DNA from: Helicobacteraceae bacterium
GTDB lineage: Bacteria; Campylobacterota; Campylobacteria; Campylobacterales; Sulfurimonadaceae
DNA length: 9,684 bases
Direction of reading: 5' to 3'
NCBI GenBank assembly: GCA_027083665.1
Contig: JALWNV010000319.1
Span: 1 to 9,684, forward strand
Part shown: positions 1 through 6,354 of the stretch, in pieces
How positions within the stretch are numbered: position 1 is the first letter of the stretch
Layout: every line of letters starts with the position of its first letter
The notes under the pieces: generated by a model
What the model was told of the DNA's origin: nothing
Seen by the model: only the letters and a program-made list of their open reading frames with translations
The model's database searches: none
Made by a program: the position numbers and the translations under genes

Positions 1-1670
1 GGATAATCTTCCCTCGCGTGCGCGCCGCGGCTCTCGGTGCGCAGCAGCGCCCCGTAGGCGACCGTCAAAGCCACCTTGAGCATCCGCTGTGTGCGGTAAG
101 CGTTGACCAGCGCCGGATTGGCAGCCGTCGATTTGGATCGGAATACTTCGATATTCCGGCTCCGGATCAGCAGCTGCTCGAGTTCTTCGACCGCCGCCTT
201 GAGGTCTTTGCCGTTACGGAAAATCCCGACTTTTTCCATCATGATCTTCTCCATGGCGCGGCGGAGCACATAAGCATCCTCGCCGTTTCGGGTCTGCAAC
301 AGGCATTCGAGCTTGCTCCGCTGTTCGTTCACGAATCGTTCAATCACGGAGGTCTTGATATCGACCCGGCTGTCGTCACTGTCGCAAAAGTCGGAAATGT
401 ATTCCGCGACGAGCATTCCCGATACAACCGTTTCACTGACTGAATTTCCGCCGAGACGGTTGAAGCCGTGCAGATCCCAGCAGGCCGCCTCGCCGCACGA
501 GTACAGCCCTTTCAGCGTCTGGGACTCACCCCTGTGATTCGTCCGGATTCCGCCCATGGAGTAGTGCTGTGTCGGCCGCACGGGTATCCACTCCTTCGCC
601 GGATCGATCCCCAGGAAGTTCTCGCAGATCTCCTTAACCTCGCGGAGGTTCTTTTCGATATGTTCCCGCCCCAGGATGGTGATGTCCAGCCAGAGGTGAT
701 CGCCGTAGCGCGAAGGGACACCTTTGCCCTTGCGGATATGTTCGGTCATTCGGCGCGAAACGACATCGCGCGAGGCCAGCTCCTTTTTCTCCGGTTCGTA
801 GTCGGGCATAAACCGGTAGCCGTCGACGTCACGAAGAATCCCGCCGTCACCCCGGCATCCTTCGGTCGTCAGGATTCCGACCGGAACGATGGCCGTCGGA
901 TGAAACTGGATTGCTTCCATATTCCCCAGCGTCGCCACTCCCGTCTCCAGAGCGATCGCCTGCCCCATCCCCTGACAGATCACGGCATTGGTCGAGACAC
1001 TGTAGATGCGCCCGTAACCGCCGGTGGCGACCGTCGTCGCTTTGGCGATATAGGCGACCAGTTCGCCGGTCATCAGGTTGCGGGCCACGGCGCCGTAACA
1101 GCGGTTGTCTTCGTGAATAAGCGCCATTGCCTCGAGCCGTTCATGGACCTCTATCCGCTCTTCATGCGCCTTGTTGTCCATCGCAAAAAGCATACTGTGC
1201 CCCGTACCGTCGGAGGTGTAGCAGGTCCGCCATTTTTTCGTACCGCCGAAATCGCGCGCGGTGATAAGCCCGTGCGCTTCGTCTTTTTCGGTAATGGTCA
1301 CTTTTTTGGCATTGATGATCGCCGTGCGGGGTCCGCGTCTGACACGGTTCCACGGCACTCCCCATGCAGATAGCTCCCGAATCGCTTTGGGCGCGGTATT
1401 GACGAACATGCGGACGACCTCCTGGTCCGCGCCCCAGTCGCTGCCTTTGACGGTGTCCTCGAAATGAATATCCTCGTTGTCCCCCTCTCCCATCACGGTA
1501 TTGCCGAGACTGGCCTGCATTCCGCCTTGCGCCGCGGCGGAGTGAGAGCGTTTCGGCGGGACCAGCGTCAAGACGATCACGTCGTGACCCCGTTCTTTCA
1601 CACCCGTCGCCAGGCGCAGACCGGCAAGCCCGCCGCCGATAACGAGAACATCCGTATAGACGATTTTCAT
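1..1670 (-). CDS. frdA: Fumarate reductase flavoprotein subunit, C-terminus cut off by window edge
   Basis: FAD-carrying catalytic subunit of menaquinol:fumarate reductase; it reduces fumarate to succinate on the cytoplasmic face of the membrane, in anaerobic respiration or the reductive TCA cycle. I translated the frame by hand: it is open without interruption from the ATG at 1670 to base 1, giving 556 complete codons. The family is about 650-660 aa, so roughly 100 C-terminal residues lie outside. Visible landmarks: dinucleotide-binding VIGGGLAG (residues 10-17); HSAAAQGG with His43, the covalent FAD attachment site and the same number as in Wolinella; substrate and catalytic residues Gln255, His257, Arg301 (in SRDVVSRRM), His369 and Arg405 (in [10 protein letters not shown]). 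A GGGAG ribosome site lies about 8 nt before the ATG, which overlaps the frdC stop as ATGA. frdB is expected next. An SdhA reading is possible, but the FrdC pairing and Wolinella-like numbering favour FrdA. Confidence 0.97.
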   Translation of the reverse strand, partial: MKIVYTDVLVIGGGLAGLRLATGVKERGHDVIVLTLVPPKRSHSAAAQGGMQASLGNTVMGEGDNEDIHFEDTVKGSDWGADQEVVRMFVNTAPKAIRELSAWGVPWNRVRRGPRTAIINAKKVTITEKDEAHGLITARDFGGTKKWRTCYTSDGTGHSMLFAMDNKAHEERIEVHERLEAMALIHEDNRCYGAVARNLMTGELVAYIAKATTVATGGYGRIYSVSTNAVICQGMGQAIALETGVATLGNMEAIQFHPTAIVPVGILTTEGCRGDGGILRDVDGYRFMPDYEPEKKELASRDVVSRRMTEHIRKGKGVPSRYGDHLWLDITILGREHIEKNLREVKEICENFLGIDPAKEWIPVRPTQHYSMGGIRTNHRGESQTLKGLYSCGEAACWDLHGFNRLGGNSVSETVVSGMLVAEYISDFCDSDDSRVDIKTSVIERFVNEQRSKLECLLQTRNGEDAYVLRRAMEKIMMEKVGIFRNGKDLKAAVEELEQLLIRSRNIEVFRSKSTAANPALVNAYRTQRMLKVALTVAYGALLRTESRGAHAREDY

Positions 1671-2440
1671 GGGCGTTCTCCCTGCACCGTTTTCTCATAC
1701 GCGGGATGATAGCGTTCACCGGCGTGTGCACGGTGTTCGTAGCCTATCTTCATATAAGACGCGATACTCAGCAGTCCGAGCGTCATGAAAAAGACGATAG
1801 TACCGTATTGAAATTTCCGCAGGAACCGTCGGCTTTTCTTCGCGTTTTTTCCTTCGAACCATCCCCATTTCAGACACAGACGGTATGAACCGATACCCGC
1901 ATGCAGGATGACGGCGACAAGCAGCACGATATACAGCGGCCACATCCATTCCGTCACCATTCTGTCCGACGACGCGTAAGGGCCGATATCCCCCGGCTGC
2001 GAGATGACGATATACAGATGCACGGACCCCAGAAAGAACATGACGAAACCCGTCACGATCTGGACAAACCACGTGGAGGTATCCGTATGCCTCATCGTCT
2101 TCATATGCGAGCGGAATATCCGGTACTGCCGGTAACTTGCCGGAAATTTGCGAAGGGCGACAAAAGCGTGCAGGATGAATATACCGAAGATCAAAAGTCC
2201 GAGCCACGTCACGAATACCGGGTGCTTCTCTCCGAAGAAGTAGTAGCCTTCGAAAAAGACGGTCATCGTATGCATCGCTTCTTTGCCGAAAAGGATACTC
2301 GACTCGAAAAACATATGCGCCCAGATAAAAAGTGCAAGAACGAGGCCCGTCGCGCTCTGGATAAAATCCAGCCGCGCCGGATTCTTGTCCGGCCGCTGCA
2401 GTCTGGGGTCGTGGGTATAATCGTCGATGGAATGTTTCAA
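1667..2440 (-). CDS. frdC: Fumarate reductase diheme cytochrome b subunit
   Basis: Membrane anchor that oxidises menaquinol and passes electrons through two b hemes to the soluble FrdB/FrdA. From the TTG at 2440 it is 257 aa (Wolinella FrdC is 256) with five hydrophobic helices. Aligned without gaps to the Wolinella protein as I remember it, the heme-ligand histidines fall at His42, His91, His141 and His180 (44, 93, 143 and 182 there). The quinol-site Glu66 is Glu64. The E-pathway Glu180 is Ile178 (ATC codon, 1907-1909). Start choice: the frame also extends to a GTG at 2482, but the 14 extra residues are encoded inside the end of mogA, whereas TTG gives the family length and a constant offset of 2. 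GAAGTGAT (2447-2454) resembles an extended Shine-Dalgarno. The stop overlaps frdA as ATGA. The identity is certain; the start is moderately so. Confidence 0.93.
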   Translation of the reverse strand: MKHSIDDYTHDPRLQRPDKNPARLDFIQSATGLVLALFIWAHMFFESSILFGKEAMHTMTVFFEGYYFFGEKHPVFVTWLGLLIFGIFILHAFVALRKFPASYRQYRIFRSHMKTMRHTDTSTWFVQIVTGFVMFFLGSVHLYIVISQPGDIGPYASSDRMVTEWMWPLYIVLLVAVILHAGIGSYRLCLKWGWFEGKNAKKSRRFLRKFQYGTIVFFMTLGLLSIASYMKIGYEHRAHAGERYHPAYEKTVQGERP

Positions 2441-2446
2441 ACGCTC

Positions 2447-2454
2447 ATCACTTC
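2447..2454 (-). promoter_or_regulatory. Possible ribosome binding site for frdC overlapping the mogA stop codon
   Basis: GAAGTGAT differs at one base from GAGGTGAT, part of the sequence complementary to the 16S rRNA 3' end. It lies 6 nt before the TTG at 2440 and contains the mogA TGA stop (2448-2450). This favours TTG over the GTG at 2482 and suggests that frdC translation is coupled to mogA termination. It rests on sequence similarity only. Confidence 0.4.
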
Positions 2455-2981
2455 GCTTTGGGGCGAAACGCCTTGATGACACTCTCGTCCGTTACGAGGA
2501 AAGGCCCTCCGATCAAATCGATACAGTACGGTACCGCCGGGAAGACGGCATCGAGACACTCGCGGATCGATTTGGGTTTGCCCGGCAGATTGATGATGAG
2601 CGATTTCCCGCGGATGCCCGCCGTCTGCCGGGACAAAATCGCCGTCGGCACATACTGAAGGCTCACTTGCCGCATCAGCTCGCCGAAGCCCGGCATCATC
2701 TTGTCGCAGACATTCTCCGTCGCTTCGGGAGTGACGTCGCGCGGTGCCGGACCGGTTCCGCCGGTCGTCACCACCAGACAGCAGCCCTCTTCATCGCATA
2801 ATGCTTTCAGCGTCGCTTCGATCGTCGGCTGATCGTCGGGGATACAGCGATAGACGATATCGAAATCACTGACGAGATATGCCTGCATCGTCTCCTGAAT
2901 CGCCATTCCGGAAACATCTTCATAAATTCCCGCACTCGCTCTGTCCGATGCGGTAATAACACCGATCCTGATCTCGTTCAT
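2448..2981 (-). CDS. mogA: Molybdopterin adenylyltransferase (MogA family)
   Basis: Adenylates molybdopterin, activating it for molybdate insertion by MoeA, in the cytoplasmic molybdenum cofactor pathway. The 177-aa protein resembles E. coli MogA over its whole length: RIGVITASDRAS at 5-16, the MPT-binding TTGGTGP loop at 72-78 followed by RDVTPEAT with Asp82, PGFGELMRQ at 97-105, PTAILSRQ at 112-119, and LPGKPKSI at 132-139. It is about 18 residues shorter than the E. coli protein, mainly because an insertion before VPYCI is missing. The frame is open further upstream to about 3152, but that part lies within bioV. The ATG at 2981 has an AAGGAG site and matches the family N-terminus. It overlaps the bioV stop as ATGA, and frdC follows about 7 nt after its stop. 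MoaB of the same superfamily is the alternative; the sequence favours MogA. Confidence 0.93.
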   Translation of the reverse strand: MNEIRIGVITASDRASAGIYEDVSGMAIQETMQAYLVSDFDIVYRCIPDDQPTIEATLKALCDEEGCCLVVTTGGTGPAPRDVTPEATENVCDKMMPGFGELMRQVSLQYVPTAILSRQTAGIRGKSLIINLPGKPKSIRECLDAVFPAVPYCIDLIGGPFLVTDESVIKAFRPKAK

Positions 2982-3496
2982 ATTCGTTCTCCTTGTAAAA
3001 AATGGTTGGCACCTTTGATGAAATACGTCGTCGCGAAAGGTTTGAAATGGTGTAACGCCGCCACCGGGTCGATTACCGCATCTTTCTCGCCGACATAGAC
3101 TTCGATGGCGACCCCCCGCTCTTTTATCGATTCGAGCGCTTCCACCGGCCACGGGAAATCAAGCAGCTTTTCGAGATCGTCCGCGCCGTCGTCCGACGGT
3201 GCCACCGCCTGCACGGGATACGGAGAAAAGCAGCTTTGCAAAAACGCGCGACGGTAGGCGTCGGGATCACGGCTGAATCCGCGAAGCTGCATCCGCTTGA
3301 AACGGGTATCGCGGCCGAGAAAAAACGCCGGTGAAAACAGCTGCAGTGTATCGACCCGTTCCCGAGCCGCCGATACGTATTCGAACGCTTTGACGGCCCC
3401 GTAGCTGAACCCGGCAACATTCGTCGCGCCTGTTTTGAGATAGGGTTCGAAAAACGCCGCCTCGCCGCGCAGCAGAAATCCGCTATAAAAGTGCAT
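2978..3496 (-). CDS. bioV: Pimeloyl-ACP methyl ester esterase, BioV type
   Basis: Predicted to hydrolyse pimeloyl-ACP methyl ester to pimeloyl-ACP, the last step in making the biotin precursor by the BioC route. BioV is the enzyme that replaces BioH in Helicobacter and relatives. The 172-aa protein is a compact alpha/beta hydrolase: nucleophile elbow GFSYGA with Ser31, Asp139 in GEKDAVIDP (Asp143 is a second candidate), and His165 in GANHF form a complete apparent triad. The N-terminus MHFYSGF fits the short BioV start, which lacks the usual hydrolase leader. The start lies inside the 3' end of the FtsH-like gene (14-nt overlap) with only a weak GAG-rich ribosome site, so translation is probably coupled. 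The stop overlaps mogA. No other biotin gene is present here. The assignment rests on size, triad and lineage, not on an alignment search. Confidence 0.83.
   Translation of the reverse strand: MHFYSGFLLRGEAAFFEPYLKTGATNVAGFSYGAVKAFEYVSAARERVDTLQLFSPAFFLGRDTRFKRMQLRGFSRDPDAYRRAFLQSCFSPYPVQAVAPSDDGADDLEKLLDFPWPVEALESIKERGVAIEVYVGEKDAVIDPVAALHHFKPFATTYFIKGANHFLQGERI
2989..2994 (-). promoter_or_regulatory. Strong ribosome binding site deciding the mogA start
   Basis: AAGGAG lies 7 nt before the ATG at 2981, inside the last codons of bioV. It is the clearest Shine-Dalgarno in the window. It rules out the upstream extension of the mogA frame, whose extra N-terminal residues resemble no MogA protein. 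Confidence 0.75.
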
Positions 3497-5120
3497 GGAG
3501 CCGCTCTTTGATCTCGTCTTTGGTAACGCTTTCGCGCTCCATCAAAACCTTTTCGATCGCTTCGGCCGCAGCCGATTTCGATGCCAGAAGCGTCCGGGTC
3601 TCTTCTTCGAGCCGCACCAGCAGACTGCGCACCGCCTCTCGCGGCGGCAGCAGCGTCTCCCCCATGCCGTAATCGAACAGCATCGACTCGCAGAGCCGTA
3701 CCGCCTCTTTGAGATCCTCCCTCGCACTCGACGCGTGTTCATCGAACCGGATATCGCACATGATTTTTCCCGCCAGCAGCAGCCGGACATGCGCTTCGAT
3801 CTCATGACGCATCAGCGGCTCCGACAATGCCGGACGGATACTCTCCGAACCCAGCATCACTTTTTCGAACGGCAGATCGTACCACGCCGCCGCCACCGCC
3901 TTGCCGGCGAGGTAGACCGCACGGCAGCGTTTTTGTTCTTCGTTGAGAATCGGGAGACGGCGTTTCCCGAACGCCACCTTCTCCTTGACCGCGAGAACAT
4001 CTTCCATCCGCACATACGGCTGTTTCCGGCGCAACGAATGCAAGGCGGCTTCATTGACGAGCGCCGCCAGCGCCGCACCGTTGAAGCCGACCGTGATCCG
4101 GGCGATCGCTTTCGCCTCCACCCGGTGCGGAATATGCTGAAGATACTTGCCGATGATCGCCTCGCGTTCAGAGGGTGTCGGCAGGTCCACGAAAATACGG
4201 CGGTCGAACCGTCCCGCACGCAGCAGTGCCGGATCGAGCACCTCAATCTTGTTCGTCGCGGCAATGACGATCACCCCGCTCGAATCGGCGAAGCCGTCCA
4301 TCTCCGTCAACAACTGGTTCAGCGTCGCTTCGCGCTCGTCGTTGCTGCCGCCGTCGCGGACTTTGCCGACGGCATCAATCTCGTCGATAAAGATGATCGC
4401 CGGCGCATTGGCTCCGGCGGCACGAAAAAGCTGACTGACCCGCTTGGCCCCCATTCCCACATAGATATGAACGAACGACGACGCACTCTGATAGTAAAAC
4501 GGCACATCCGCTTCAGCTGCGACCGCTTTTGCGATCATCGTCTTTCCCACACCGGGAGGACCGACGAGCAATACGCCCTTGGGCAGCCTTGCACCGAAAT
4601 CACGGTAGCGCTGAGGATGTTTCAGAAAGTCGATAATCTCTTCGAGTTCCTCTTTGACGTCACTGATACCGCCGATATCGTCGAAGGTAACATCCGACCG
4701 TACTGCAGCGACGGCGGAAGTCTCTTCCGTATCCTTCGCACTGCCGGCGACAACGGGGCCGCCCTCGTCGCGATGCTTCATCCAGTAGCGCAGCAGCAAA
4801 GACGCCCCGCCTATGAGCACCAATGCGAACAACAGCGCTTCGACGACCCTCCCTCCGTCGTTCATCTCGACAGCGACATGGTCGAAGAGATGCGGCGGTG
4901 TCTGGGAACGGGCGATCTTGTAGCGTCCCGTGTCCGTAACGATATAGTAGGCCGCCCCTTTCTGCACCACCTCCCTGACATTCGCCTGCCGCATAATGGA
5001 CTCGAGCTTGGACGCGGAAACGGCCCTGGCCGAATCGCGCAGCGCCGCAAAACCGATCAAGACGATCAAGACCGCGGCCGAAGCCGTCACGATCCATTTC
5101 GCTTTGTCAGACGACCGCAT
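3483..5120 (-). CDS. FtsH-like membrane AAA+ ATPase with a degenerate protease site
   Basis: A 545-aa FtsH homologue (FtsH is usually about 630-650 aa). Order: TM helix about 9-27; small periplasmic domain about 28-92; second TM about 93-111; linker; AAA+ module with Walker A GPPGVGKT at 187-194, Walker B IIFIDE at 242-247, aromatic pore loop YVGMG at 220-224, and second region of homology with RAGRFDRR at 301-308, including the usual arginine fingers; then an FtsH M41-like helical C-terminal domain. The zinc motif HEAGH is replaced by YLAGK (403-407): both His ligands and the catalytic Glu are gone, although the Asp equivalent to the third ligand seems kept (Asp469). It should therefore unfold or extract membrane proteins without cutting them. 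It appears to be the orthologue of H. pylori HP0286 and C. jejuni Cj1005c (mba), distinct from the real FtsH. A GAGG site precedes the ATG; it overlaps mtaB by 14 nt. Confidence 0.92.
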   Translation of the reverse strand: MRSSDKAKWIVTASAAVLIVLIGFAALRDSARAVSASKLESIMRQANVREVVQKGAAYYIVTDTGRYKIARSQTPPHLFDHVAVEMNDGGRVVEALLFALVLIGGASLLLRYWMKHRDEGGPVVAGSAKDTEETSAVAAVRSDVTFDDIGGISDVKEELEEIIDFLKHPQRYRDFGARLPKGVLLVGPPGVGKTMIAKAVAAEADVPFYYQSASSFVHIYVGMGAKRVSQLFRAAGANAPAIIFIDEIDAVGKVRDGGSNDEREATLNQLLTEMDGFADSSGVIVIAATNKIEVLDPALLRAGRFDRRIFVDLPTPSEREAIIGKYLQHIPHRVEAKAIARITVGFNGAALAALVNEAALHSLRRKQPYVRMEDVLAVKEKVAFGKRRLPILNEEQKRCRAVYLAGKAVAAAWYDLPFEKVMLGSESIRPALSEPLMRHEIEAHVRLLLAGKIMCDIRFDEHASSAREDLKEAVRLCESMLFDYGMGETLLPPREAVRSLLVRLEEETRTLLASKSAAAEAIEKVLMERESVTKDEIKERLHALL

Positions 5121-6354
5121 AATTATGATCCTCTTTTACGTCGGCGGAGTCGATACGGACCCAATTGCCTTCGAGATCGGCACTGCTCTCGATGACGATC
5201 TTGTTGTAATACTGGTCATAGCCGTGGAACAGTCCGTCATCGGAGCGGGACTCCACCAGTACATCCAGCGCCGTATGATGGGCCCGGCGAAAACGGAGGT
5301 TGTTCTCATCAACCAACTCGCTCAGCGCCGCCAGACGTGTTTTGGCCACCGCTCCGTTTACCTGCGGTTTCATCGACGCCGAAGGGGTCCCGTCGCGCGG
5401 TGAATAGGTAAACGCGTGAATATGCGTCAACGGCAGCCGTTGCAGATTGTCCCAGGCTTCCTCCCAGCGCTGCGGGGTCTCTCCGGGATGCCCGACGATA
5501 AAATCGGTCCCCAGCGCAAAACCCTTTTCGCCCAGAAAGGAAAAAAGCTCGAGATCGTGTTCGAAACGGTTGCGACGGTTCATGATCCTGAGCATCTCGT
5601 GCGATGTGTGCTGCAAGGCGATATGCAGATGGCGCTCGAGCCACGGCTCGTCGAGGATCTCTTTGAACGCCTCGGTGATCTGTACCGGTTCGAGCGAGCC
5701 CAGGCGGATACGGCGCACGCCCCGGATCAGGCTCATTTGTTTCAGCAGCGTCGCGATATTGCGCGACTCTCCCTGACCGTAGCTGCCGATGTTGGTTCCC
5801 GTCAGGACGAACTCTCCGAATCCGTTGGCCGCCAGCCTCCGCACCTGTTCAAGAATCGTCTCTTCGTCGACGCTGCGGGCATCGCCCCGGACGTAGGGAA
5901 TGATGCAGTAGCTGCAGCGGAAGCTGCAGCCTTCCTGTATCTTGATGAATGCCCGGCTTTTGCCGACGAATTGCTCGACGACATTGTCGTCGATGAACTC
6001 CAGGTCGCCCAGTTCGTAGAACCGTTCCCTCTTTTGCAGCAGCGAATTGATCTTCTCTTTCTCCGACTGTCCGAACACCCCGCGTACCTTTCCGGCTTCG
6101 AAAAGCGATTCGCCTTTTGTATGCGCCCCGCAGCCGGTGAGAAACACCTCTTTGCCCTGCCGCCGCTGCGCGTTGATATAACCGCGCACACCGGTATCGG
6201 CCCCGTTGGTCACGGTGCAGGAATTCACGACGACGATATCGGCCGCCGCTTCGTCCCCGGTCACATCGAAATCCTCCAGCCGGCTCATCATCACCTGTGA
6301 ATCGAAGACGTTGGTACGGCAGCCGAATGTCTTGAAATAGACTTTGGGTTTCAC
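5107..6354 (-). CDS. mtaB: tRNA t6A37 methylthiotransferase MtaB
   Basis: Radical-SAM enzyme that adds a methylthio group to t6A37 of ANN-decoding tRNAs, giving ms2t6A. The 415-aa protein has the three domains of the MiaB/MtaB family. The N-terminal MTTase domain carries its [4Fe-4S] cysteines at Cys12 (FGCRTN), Cys46 (NSCTVTN) and Cys75 (TGCGAH). The radical-SAM domain has CSFRCSYC (Cys143, Cys147, Cys150), and a TRAM RNA-binding domain spans roughly 355-415. The NSCTVTN and TGCGAH forms and the synteny with HP0285 favour MtaB over MiaB or RimO. The start is a GTG at 6354, overlapping the stop of the channel gene as GTGA, with a GAGGGGG stretch just upstream; the next residues match the family N-terminus. 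The 3' end overlaps the FtsH-like gene by 14 nt, so the two are probably translated together. Confidence 0.95.
   Translation of the reverse strand: MKPKVYFKTFGCRTNVFDSQVMMSRLEDFDVTGDEAAADIVVVNSCTVTNGADTGVRGYINAQRRQGKEVFLTGCGAHTKGESLFEAGKVRGVFGQSEKEKINSLLQKRERFYELGDLEFIDDNVVEQFVGKSRAFIKIQEGCSFRCSYCIIPYVRGDARSVDEETILEQVRRLAANGFGEFVLTGTNIGSYGQGESRNIATLLKQMSLIRGVRRIRLGSLEPVQITEAFKEILDEPWLERHLHIALQHTSHEMLRIMNRRNRFEHDLELFSFLGEKGFALGTDFIVGHPGETPQRWEEAWDNLQRLPLTHIHAFTYSPRDGTPSASMKPQVNGAVAKTRLAALSELVDENNLRFRRAHHTALDVLVESRSDDGLFHGYDQYYNKIVIESSADLEGNWVRIDSADVKEDHNYAVV

Noticed and set aside
1162..1731. Minus-strand frame of 189 codons overlapping frdA and frdC
   Set aside because: It is out of frame with frdA, whose correct frame is continuous through this region and carries His43 and the FAD-binding motif. 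The alternative product is Arg-rich noise.
2982..3152. Upstream extension of the mogA frame giving a 234-aa protein
   Set aside because: The extra residues are encoded inside bioV, do not resemble MogA, and a strong AAGGAG site precedes the inner ATG at 2981.
3495..5195. Plus-strand open frame of 566 codons antisense to the whole FtsH-like gene, longer than the gene itself
   Set aside because: The opposite strand encodes a full AAA+ protein with every motif in order. The antisense product is rich in Arg, His and Asp with no recognisable domain, as expected from a GC-rich shadow frame.
5905..5935. Repeated GCTGCAG words that look like a small repeat or operator
   Set aside because: They encode the radical-SAM motif CSFRCSYC in mtaB; the repetition follows from the Cys-Ser codons.
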